Below, in pieces: positions 45,371-52,548 of a stretch of 64,000 nt of DNA. The translations under genes were made by a program, and so were the position numbers. The stretch is taken from positions 124,001 through 188,000 of the forward strand of contig NZ_CANNES010000006.1 of NCBI RefSeq assembly GCF_947503705.1, read 5' to 3'. The notes below the pieces were generated by a model, which had not been told where the DNA came from, searched no databases, and saw nothing but the letters and a program-made list of their open reading frames with translations. The DNA comes from an uncultured Tateyamaria sp. GTDB lineage: Bacteria; Pseudomonadota; Alphaproteobacteria; Rhodobacterales; Rhodobacteraceae. The stretch's first letter is position 1; each line of letters opens with the position of its first letter.

Positions 45371-46329
45371 CAACCCATTGGATTTCCACCTTTCTCGACG
45401 CGCAAGCCGCCGAACTGGGGGCTGCGCGCAACACGCTTTTGGCCTATGGACGCGACCTCAAGGATGTGCAGGAGTGGCTCGCGGCCAAAGGATTTGACTT
45501 TGACAGCGCCGGGCAAGCCGAGGTTGAGGGCTACCTCATTCACTGCGACGCCCAGGGCCTTGCCAAATCCACCCGCGCGCGGCGGCTTTCGGCCATCAAA
45601 CAGCTATACCGTTTTGCGTTCGAAGAGGGCTGGCGCGCCGACAATCCGGCGATCCAAATCGCCAGTCCCGGCCAGGACAAGCGCCTGCCCAAGACGCTGG
45701 ACGAGGGTGAGGTGGATCGGTTGCTGGAGGCCGCGCAGACCTTTGGGCGCAACACCCATGACAAGCTGCGCGACACCTGTTTGATGCAACTGCTTTACGC
45801 CACCGGGATGCGGGTCAGCGAATTGGTCAGCCTGCCGGTCTCTGCCGCACGGGGCAATCCGCAGATGCTGCTGATCCTGGGCAAGGGCGGAAAGGAACGG
45901 ATGGTGCCCCTGTCGCCACCTGCCCGCGCGGCTTTGGCCGCCTGGATCAAGCTGCGCGATACCCGCGTCGAAGAACAGGCGCAAAAAGGCCAGACACCCA
46001 GCCCAGCCCTTTTTCCCTCGCGCGGCACCTCGGGCCACCTGACGCGGCACTGGTTCTATACGCGGATCAAATCGCTTGCGGTCCATGGGGGCGTCTCACC
46101 GGACAAGGTCACACCGCACACGCTGCGGCACGCCTTTGCCACGCATCTGTTGGCTGGTGGCGCTGACCTGCGGGCAATCCAGACGATGCTGGGCCACGCC
46201 GATGTGGCCACGACCGAGATTTACACCCATGTGGTGGATGCCCGGCTGACCGAACTGGTGCTGGATCATCACCCACTGTCGACGGGGCGGCGCAAATCCA
46301 GGGGCAAGACTTCCTCAGACGGCCAATAA
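45367..46329 (+). CDS. xerD: Tyrosine recombinase XerD
   Basis: Resolves chromosome dimers at dif with XerC and FtsK. 320 residues. The N-terminal SAM-like domain (GAARNTLLAYGRDLKDVQEW, STRARRLSAIKQLYRFAFEE) precedes the catalytic domain with the R-K-H-R-H/W-Y set: LLYATGMRVSELVSLPV, ILGKGGKERMVPL, VTPHTLRHAFATHLLAGGAD, IQTMLGHADVATTEIYTHV. It is a housekeeping-type Xer protein with no mobile element around it. Its 3' 61 bases overlap the opposing phosphoesterase gene. Confidence 0.92.
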   Translation: MTTHWISTFLDAQAAELGAARNTLLAYGRDLKDVQEWLAAKGFDFDSAGQAEVEGYLIHCDAQGLAKSTRARRLSAIKQLYRFAFEEGWRADNPAIQIASPGQDKRLPKTLDEGEVDRLLEAAQTFGRNTHDKLRDTCLMQLLYATGMRVSELVSLPVSAARGNPQMLLILGKGGKERMVPLSPPARAALAAWIKLRDTRVEEQAQKGQTPSPALFPSRGTSGHLTRHWFYTRIKSLAVHGGVSPDKVTPHTLRHAFATHLLAGGADLRAIQTMLGHADVATTEIYTHVVDARLTELVLDHHPLSTGRRKSRGKTSSDGQ

Positions 46330-47075
46330 CCAGTCAGCAATGCTCGGTCATAACCCTGGGTCAGGCCCGCGGCCTGCATATCGGCCACCGCGCCCTGCGC
46401 ATCATAGTCCAGATCATGGACCGTGACGGCGCCCTTCTCCAGAATGGCAAAACGGGTGGCCATACGCCCATCATGGGCAGGCATCCCGATCACACCCGCA
46501 TTGATCCATCGGCCTCGGCGCAGCTCACGGACAAAGGGGATACCGCTATGCCCGGCAACCACGTGATCCACCGGACCAATTGCAGCCTCCAGCAGGTCCC
46601 ATTCCGCCTCAAACTCCGTATCCGGGCTCACCGACCACAAGAATCGGGCCACATCACTGACCCCACCATGGATGACCGCGTAACGCGCCTCCGCTTGGGA
46701 GAAGGTCAACACATCGGGCAAGGCGCCCATCCAAGCGCGATCATCTGCACCAATCGCTGCGTCCGCAAAACGAAACCAGCCCACCGACAACAGATCGCAG
46801 GCCGATCCCGCGTCAAAGCCACAGCCGCAATCGGGCGCACCTGCCGCCAGTTGACGCTCGCAATTGCCCGCCACGATCGCACAGGCGCTGGCGCGGATCG
46901 CCGCCACGGTTTGGACAGGCGCGCCGCAATAAGCGACCACATCACCGGTACAAAGCGGCACCGCGCCACGCGCCTCAGCCTTGGCCAACACAGCGCGCGT
47001 GGCCTGCACATTGGAATAGGGGCCGCCGAAAATCAGCACAGGGCCCGTCAAAACGCCCAGGTCTTTGTGACGCAT
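46269..47075 (-). CDS. Calcineurin-like metallophosphoesterase
   Basis: 268 residues from the ATG giving MRHKDLGVLTGPVLIFGGPY. The motif order fits the YfcE/MJ0936-type phosphoesterases, but altered: GPVLIFGGPYSNVQA takes the place of GDxHxN, CTGDVVAYCGAP has the GD-(x)-GP type, AIVAGNCERQL gives GNxD/E, and VIHGGVSD and VVAGHSGIPF give the GH pair. The cysteine cluster APDCGCGFDAGSAC is unusual. Substitution of the first Asp-His in GGPYSN may alter the metal site. It overlaps xerD at the 3' end. Confidence 0.78.
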   Translation of the reverse strand: MRHKDLGVLTGPVLIFGGPYSNVQATRAVLAKAEARGAVPLCTGDVVAYCGAPVQTVAAIRASACAIVAGNCERQLAAGAPDCGCGFDAGSACDLLSVGWFRFADAAIGADDRAWMGALPDVLTFSQAEARYAVIHGGVSDVARFLWSVSPDTEFEAEWDLLEAAIGPVDHVVAGHSGIPFVRELRRGRWINAGVIGMPAHDGRMATRFAILEKGAVTVHDLDYDAQGAVADMQAAGLTQGYDRALLTGYWPSEEVLPLDLRRPVDSG

Positions 47076-47145
47076 CTGCCGCCTTCCCTTGAATGCAACG
47101 TACGGCACCCCCATAACGCAAGGCAGATCAAAGGATAAATCACGA

Positions 47146-48456
47146 ATGGATGACCCAAGTACCGCATTTGACGCCGCCTTCTATATGACGGGAGGCACGA
47201 TCCTGATGTTGCTGGTGTTGTCGGGCTTTTTCTCGGGCTCGGAAACGGCGCTCACGGCAGCCTCGCGCGGCAAGCTGCGCAGCCAGGCCGACAAAGGCTC
47301 AAAGGGGGCACAACGGGCGCTCGACATCACAGATGACAATGAGCGGCTCATTGGCTCCGTCCTGCTGGGCAACAACCTTGTGAACATCCTGGCCACGTCG
47401 TTGGCCACGGCGCTCTTTACCCGTGCCTTTGGCGAAAGCGGTGTAGCGGTGGCCACTCTGGTCATGACGCTCTTGGTGCTGATCTTTGCCGAGGTGCTGC
47501 CCAAAACCTATGCCATCACCAATTCCGAGACCGCCGCCTCGCTGGTGTCGCGGCCCATCTCGATTGTAGTGACGGTCTTTTCGCCCATCGTGTCGGCGGT
47601 GCGGTTGCTGGTGCGTGGCGTTTTGCGGGTCTTTGGGGTCCAGATTGACCCCGACAGCCACATCATGGCCGTGCGCGAGGAAATTGCGGGCGCGCTGCAT
47701 CTGGGCCACTCCGAAGGGGTGGTGGAAAAGGAAGACCGCGATCGCATCCTGGGCGCGCTCGATCTGGGCGATCGCACGGTCGAAGAGATCATGCTGCACC
47801 GCTCGGGCATCGAGATGATCAATGCCGCCGACGATCCCCAATCCATTCTTGAGCAATGCCTGAAATCCAACCACACCCGGCTGCCCGTCTACCAGGATGA
47901 ACAGGAAAATATCATCGGGGTGATCCACGCCAAGGACCTCCTGCGCGCCATGTACAAAATCATCGGCGGGCCGGATGGCGATGCCAGCGCGCTCAAGGAT
48001 TTCGACATCTCGGACGTGGCCATGGCGCCCTATTTCGTGCCCGAAACCACGACACTGGACGACCAGATGCGGCAATTCCTGCGCATCCGCAGCCACTTTG
48101 CGCTGGTGGTCGACGAATACGGCTCGCTTCAGGGCCTGATCACGCTTGAGGATATCCTTGAGGAAATCGTGGGCGAGATCACCGATGAATTCGACCCCGA
48201 TGCCGAACATCAAGTGCAGCGGAGCGAGGACGGCCACTATTTTGTCGATGGGGCGATGACGATCCGCGATCTGAACCGGGCCACCGAATGGAACCTGCCC
48301 GATGAAGAGGCCAACACCGTCGCCGGTCTGGTCATCCACGAAGCCCAGATGATTCCCACCGTGGGCCAGGTGTTCAGCTTTCACAACTTCCGCTTTGAGG
48401 TGATGCAACGCGAGGGCAATCGGATCACCGCGCTGCGGATCAAGGCGCTGGACTAG
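47146..48456 (+). CDS. CNNM/CorC-type HlyC family membrane protein
   Basis: 436 residues from the ATG giving MDDPSTAFDAAFYMTGGTIL. The N-terminal DUF21/CNNM membrane domain (LLVLSGFFSGSETALTAASR, GNNLVNILATSLATALFTRA, IFAEVLPKTYAITNSETAAS) is followed by a pair of CBS domains (HRSGIEMINAADDPQSILEQ; FALVVDEYGSLQGLITLEDI) and a CorC_HlyC domain (YFVDGAMTIRDLNRATEWNL to the end). Members are linked to magnesium or cobalt efflux. The 3' end overlaps the LytTR gene by 4 bases. Confidence 0.92.
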   Translation: MDDPSTAFDAAFYMTGGTILMLLVLSGFFSGSETALTAASRGKLRSQADKGSKGAQRALDITDDNERLIGSVLLGNNLVNILATSLATALFTRAFGESGVAVATLVMTLLVLIFAEVLPKTYAITNSETAASLVSRPISIVVTVFSPIVSAVRLLVRGVLRVFGVQIDPDSHIMAVREEIAGALHLGHSEGVVEKEDRDRILGALDLGDRTVEEIMLHRSGIEMINAADDPQSILEQCLKSNHTRLPVYQDEQENIIGVIHAKDLLRAMYKIIGGPDGDASALKDFDISDVAMAPYFVPETTTLDDQMRQFLRIRSHFALVVDEYGSLQGLITLEDILEEIVGEITDEFDPDAEHQVQRSEDGHYFVDGAMTIRDLNRATEWNLPDEEANTVAGLVIHEAQMIPTVGQVFSFHNFRFEVMQREGNRITALRIKALD

Positions 48457-49286
48457 CTGGCAAGCCGGTCGGCCTCAAGGCTGTTCAACCACTGGCGCAC
48501 GTCCTCCATCCGACCGCGCGCGACCGGCACATCCGTGCCATCCACCAACCGCAGGTTCGAACCCGAAAGCTTGACAGCCTGCGCCTTTGCCACCCAATGA
48601 GAGCGATGCGTCTGAATGCCGTCGGTCTCATCCACCTGATCCAGCAGGGTGGCCATGCGCTCGCGCACGGTTTCAACGCCGCTTTCGCTGTGAACCTCGA
48701 GGTAATGCTCGGCCGCCTTGACGCGCAGGATACCCGCCAGCGCAACTTTGCGCCCCGCCAGGATTACGTGGCGCCCTTCGGGATCATTTGCCGCTTTGCG
48801 CGCCCGCATTGAAGGCAGCAACCACAACAGTGCGATTGTCTCAAAGGCATGGGCCACCACGATATTGCGCAGGTTCATCTGCCAGGTCATGACCTCAAAA
48901 GGAGGAGAACCCGGCACAAACAAAACGGTCAGAATCGCGCCAGCCCCATAGGTCGCCATCAACAGCAGAGGCGTCGACAGGAAAATCAACGGGATTGGTC
49001 CGCGGAACAGCTTGCACCATATCCCATCAGTCAGCAGCGCATAGAAAGGCGAGATCGCAAGATAGAGCGCCAGCGCCAACCACCAGAAGCTCAGGCGCAG
49101 CCAAAAGCTGTCGAACTGGGGCAAAGTCACCGGATGGCCAGTCGACAAGATCACAAAGCCCACCGCGAACAGCGACCACATCGGCCACGTCCCGTAGAGC
49201 TGGTACATTTCACGTATCGTGAAATGCGTCACAGCACCATTCGAGACATATAATTGCACTTGGCGATCATATGCAGGACCCAACAT
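48453..49286 (-). CDS. Membrane-bound LytTR-domain transcription regulator
   Basis: 277 residues. Four hydrophobic segments (WPMWSLFAVGFVILSTGHPV, FWWLALALYLAISPFYALLT, IPLIFLSTPLLLMATYGAGA, NIVVAHAFETIALLWLLPSM) precede a LytTR DNA-binding domain from about residue 175: LAGILRVKAAEHYLEVHSES, RERMATLLDQVD, IQTHRSHWVAKAQAVKLSGS, NLRLVDGTDVPVARGRMEDV. This is a membrane-anchored direct regulator, without the receiver domain of LytR/AgrA. The upstream gap contains a 12-bp inverted repeat that may be part of its own control region. Confidence 0.87.
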   Translation of the reverse strand: MLGPAYDRQVQLYVSNGAVTHFTIREMYQLYGTWPMWSLFAVGFVILSTGHPVTLPQFDSFWLRLSFWWLALALYLAISPFYALLTDGIWCKLFRGPIPLIFLSTPLLLMATYGAGAILTVLFVPGSPPFEVMTWQMNLRNIVVAHAFETIALLWLLPSMRARKAANDPEGRHVILAGRKVALAGILRVKAAEHYLEVHSESGVETVRERMATLLDQVDETDGIQTHRSHWVAKAQAVKLSGSNLRLVDGTDVPVARGRMEDVRQWLNSLEADRLAS

Positions 49287-49345
49287 GGGTTTTGCTTAGC
49301 ATGTGACGCCAACTAGAGTAAACGGATCACAACGGCCTGACAGAG

Positions 49346-49417
49346 GGTGCGGCGACGCAATTACGTCGTTTCAGTATACAGGCCTGAATCACCAGTACAT
49401 TGTATCGTCGCCGCACC
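49346..49417. repeat. 12-bp perfect inverted repeat around a 48-base core
   Basis: GGTGCGGCGACG (49346-49357) and CGTCGCCGCACC (49406-49417) are exact reverse complements. The 48-base core contains a smaller stem TTCAG/CTGAA and the palindrome AGGCCT. It fills half of the 148-base gap between the LytTR start and the 3' end of the dehydrogenase gene. It could be a structured leader, a terminator of unusual form, or a short imported element. Confidence 0.7.
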
Positions 49418-49434
49418 TTCAACCCTTGCGCAAA

Positions 49435-51855
49435 TCATGCGCGCAGGCGCGTGCCGTCCGGATCAAAGGGCGCAGCGCCAAGTATAGTTGCCCCATGCGG
49501 CTGTCCCAGCACCATCACCTCGACCCGGTCCCCCGGCCCTGCATCCTTCACGTAGCCCAGGGCAAGGCTCATCCCGACGGAATAGCCATAGGCCCCCGAG
49601 GTGACACGACCGATACCCGCACCCGCGCGAAAGATCGGCTCGCCCCCTGTTGCATCAGCCCCGGACGCATCCGTATCCGCATCGTCGAGGTGCAGAATGA
49701 CCAGCGATTCGCGGGACGGCCTGGCCATGGTCTCGGCCACCGCATCCTTGTTGAGAAAGTCCTTGTCCATCTTGACCAACCGATCCAAACCCACCTCTTG
49801 GGGCCAGTATTCGGGGCTGTATTCACGGCTCCAAGAACCATAGCCCTTCTCGATCCGCAGGCTCATCAAGGCACGGCTGCCCACCGGCCCGATGCCCATA
49901 TCGCGCCCAGCGGCAATCAGCGCCTCATACAGCCGCACCTGATCCTCGGTCGCACAATGCAACTCCCATCCCAGATCGCCAGTGAATGACACCCGCAACG
50001 CCAAAACCTCGACACCCGCCAGCTCGATCCGCGCTGAACGCATAAAGGCGAAATCCTCGGTCGCCAGCGACGCGTTGGTCATCCGTTGCAACATGGCGCG
50101 ACTGTCGGGGCCTGCCACGTTAAAGCCACAAACGGCCTCGGTCCGGCTCTCAAACGTTGTCCCTTCGGGCAAAGGCACTTGTTTGAAGAACCGCTGGTGA
50201 TAGCGTTCCGCCATCCCCGACCCGATGATCCAGAATTCGTCATCTGCCAGACGAGTCACGGTGAAATCGCCTGCAATACCGCCGCGTTTCCCGATCAACG
50301 GCGTCAGGCAAGACCGCCCCACGGCCCTGGGCATCCGGTTGGCAAAAACCGCGTTCAACCACGCCTCGACCCCCGGTCCTTTGCATTCATATTTGGCAAA
50401 GTTCGAGATATCGATAATGCCGCCGCGCGCGCGCAGCATTTTGCATTCCTCGCCCACAGGCCCCCACCAGTTCTGACGGGTAAAGCCATCCGTGTCCTGC
50501 ACGTCAGGGCCATCGGCAAACCACAGCGGGTGCTCCCACCCGTAGTTCAGGCCCATCACCGCGCCCATGGCGCGCTGCATGTCATACACGGGGCGGGTGC
50601 GCACCGGGCGGCCCGCACTGCGCTCCTCATTCGGGAAATGAATTTTGAAGCGGTTGGCATATTGGTCGCCCACCCGTGCCTTGGTAAATTCTTTACCAGC
50701 CCAGGCGCCAAAACGGGCCATGTCCCAGGGGAACATGTCGTATTTGGTCTCACCCTCGATGATCCATTGCGCGGCCAGCAACCCCATGCCGCCCGACTGG
50801 GAAAAGCCCGGGATGATCCCGTTGCAACAGAAATAGCCCGTCAATTCCGGCACCGGCCCAAACAACACATTGCTGTCCGGCGACCAGATCATCGGCCCGT
50901 TGATGACACGCTTGATCCCCGCCGTGCCCACCACAGGCACCCGGTCGATGGCGCGCATCATGTTGTCCTCGATGCGCTCTAGATCATCGGCAAAAAGTTC
51001 ATGGCCAAAACCCTGCGGCGTGCCATTCTCCGCCCACAGGCGGTAATCCTTCTCATAGGCCCCAACGAGCAACCCCTGCCCTTCCTGGCGCAGGTAATAC
51101 TCTCCATCCCGGTCCGCAACGGACGGCAAACGACGGTCCATTCCCGCAATCTCGGCGATGGTCTCGGTCACGAAATACTGATGCTCGGTCGGCTGCAAGG
51201 GCAGCTCGATGCCCGCCAGAGCGGCCACCTCACGACCCCACAGGCCGGCTGCATTGACCACCCAAGGGGTCGCGATATCGCCCTTCCCGGTGCGCACGAT
51301 CCAGGTGCCATCCGGCTGTTGCTCAGTCCCCGTCACGGGGCAAAACCGAATGATCTCGCCCCCGTTCTGGCGGGCACCGGCGGCGTAGGCATTGGTCACG
51401 CCCGACGGGTCCACATTGCCGCCCTCAGGTTCCCACATGATACAGCGGATGCCGTCATAATCGACCAGAGGATGCAACCGCTCTGCCTCCGCCCGGTCGA
51501 CCTCGTAGAAATTCATGCCATACAGCTTGGCCTTGGCCGCCTGCAAACGCAGCTGGTGTTCGCGGGCCTCGGTCTGCGCCAGATAGAGCGAGCCGGGCTG
51601 AAACACGCCACACCCCTGGCCCGTCTCCTGCTCCAACTCCTTGTAGAGGCCCATGGTATAATGCTGAATACGACTGATATTGGTGCTGTCATGCAGCCCG
51701 TGAATATTGGCCGCCGCGTGCCAGGTAGAGCCTGAGGTCAGCTCGTCCCGCTCCAGCAGAACCACATCGGTCCAGCCCAGCTTGGTCAAATGATAAAGGA
51801 TCGAGCAGCCAATCACGCCACCTCCGATCACTACGGCCTGAGCATGGGTGCGCAT
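49435..51855 (-). CDS. GcvT-fused FAD oxidoreductase, dimethylglycine/sarcosine dehydrogenase-like
   Basis: 806 residues from the ATG giving MRTHAQAVVIGGGVIGCSIL; an ATG 12 codons upstream is also possible. The N-terminal DAO domain has GxGxxG and TSGSTWHAAANIHGLHDSTN, where the His matches the covalent FAD ligand of DMGDH. The C-terminal GcvT part has FAKYECKGPGVEAWLNAVFA, RSCLTPLIGKRGGIAGDFTV, AVCGFNVAGPDSRAMLQRMT and VSFTGDLGWELHCATEDQVR, which takes the released methylene group onto tetrahydrofolate. The likely role is demethylation of N-methylated glycines from betaine or related osmolytes. The substrate choice is open. Confidence 0.87.
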   Translation of the reverse strand: MRTHAQAVVIGGGVIGCSILYHLTKLGWTDVVLLERDELTSGSTWHAAANIHGLHDSTNISRIQHYTMGLYKELEQETGQGCGVFQPGSLYLAQTEAREHQLRLQAAKAKLYGMNFYEVDRAEAERLHPLVDYDGIRCIMWEPEGGNVDPSGVTNAYAAGARQNGGEIIRFCPVTGTEQQPDGTWIVRTGKGDIATPWVVNAAGLWGREVAALAGIELPLQPTEHQYFVTETIAEIAGMDRRLPSVADRDGEYYLRQEGQGLLVGAYEKDYRLWAENGTPQGFGHELFADDLERIEDNMMRAIDRVPVVGTAGIKRVINGPMIWSPDSNVLFGPVPELTGYFCCNGIIPGFSQSGGMGLLAAQWIIEGETKYDMFPWDMARFGAWAGKEFTKARVGDQYANRFKIHFPNEERSAGRPVRTRPVYDMQRAMGAVMGLNYGWEHPLWFADGPDVQDTDGFTRQNWWGPVGEECKMLRARGGIIDISNFAKYECKGPGVEAWLNAVFANRMPRAVGRSCLTPLIGKRGGIAGDFTVTRLADDEFWIIGSGMAERYHQRFFKQVPLPEGTTFESRTEAVCGFNVAGPDSRAMLQRMTNASLATEDFAFMRSARIELAGVEVLALRVSFTGDLGWELHCATEDQVRLYEALIAAGRDMGIGPVGSRALMSLRIEKGYGSWSREYSPEYWPQEVGLDRLVKMDKDFLNKDAVAETMARPSRESLVILHLDDADTDASGADATGGEPIFRAGAGIGRVTSGAYGYSVGMSLALGYVKDAGPGDRVEVMVLGQPHGATILGAAPFDPDGTRLRA

Positions 51856-51998
51856 TCTGTCCTGTCCCGTCCAAATGTCTCTGTCAGGCATACTGTCGCG
51901 CCGTTCCGCGCGCAGGTTGCGCAAAGACGACAGTTTTGGTCGCAACAGAACAACAGCGCGGGATTATTGAAAACCGGTCTCCGGCACCGTTTCAAGTT

Positions 51999-52340
51999 TC
52001 AGCGCACGCGCACCTTGATCCTCTCACCGGCAACAGTGATCGTCTCACGGCCCTTTTTCCGGGCGGTAAAGATAATCTCAACCGCCGGGGTCCACCCGCC
52101 ACAGGTCCGGCTCTTGGTCACTCCCCATTTGCCGTTGCTCAACACCCCGAGCTTGGTGTCGCGGGTGCGGTTCGGGTCAACATTGCGGGGCCGCGCCCCA
52201 CATTCACCGCGAAAACCATTAACAACCATGGACTGACCCACCTTCATATCGACCGACCTATGAAACGGGATCTGGTTGTTCGGATTGGCCCAGGCCGTTG
52301 ACCCCAGACACAAAAGCACGACAAAAACACAACGCAGCAT
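51999..52340 (-). CDS. Small exported protein, unknown function
   Basis: 113 residues from the ATG giving MLRCVFVVLLCLGSTAWANP, a signal peptide. The mature part is basic with two cysteines (FRGECGARP and SRTCGGWTP) that may pair, and an alternating strand-like end (VEIIFTARKKGRETITVAGE). It sits between the two dehydrogenase genes, on the strand of the first. No family recognised. The longer frame upstream lacks a plausible start. Confidence 0.68.
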   Translation of the reverse strand: MLRCVFVVLLCLGSTAWANPNNQIPFHRSVDMKVGQSMVVNGFRGECGARPRNVDPNRTRDTKLGVLSNGKWGVTKSRTCGGWTPAVEIIFTARKKGRETITVAGERIKVRVR

Positions 52341-52470
52341 GGCCAATCCTCCATTCCATCGCCGCAACACTAAAGCATCCAATACGCGCGTCAAAGGCTG
52401 CGATCCAGCCGCCCCCTTTCAAAACGCATACGCCATTCACGACACCCCACGTCGCTTTCATGGCGCACAG

Positions 52471-52500
52471 CCCCTGCTTCTTCTCTTTAAAAATACTCAA
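52471..52500 (-). repeat. Copy f of the AT-rich repeated element
   Basis: Minus-strand reading TTGAGTATTTTTAAAGA then GAAGAAGCAGGGG. It agrees with copy e at about 27 of 30 positions. It lies in the divergent gap (208 bases) between the small exported protein and the second dehydrogenase. The rest of this gap shows no gene. Confidence 0.55.
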
Positions 52501-52548
52501 AACGCCAGAAGCGCATCCCAGCGCATCGCCAGATCAGGAGAGCCAGAC

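Noticed and set aside
45367-46329. XerD-like recombinase as an integrase of a mobile element
   Set aside because: Sequence and neighbours are housekeeping-type, with no att-like repeats, tRNA or phage genes nearby.
52258-52500. Minus-strand frame of 80 codons over the 5' end of the small exported protein
   Set aside because: It lies in another frame over a gene with a clear signal peptide and starts inside the repeated AT-rich element.
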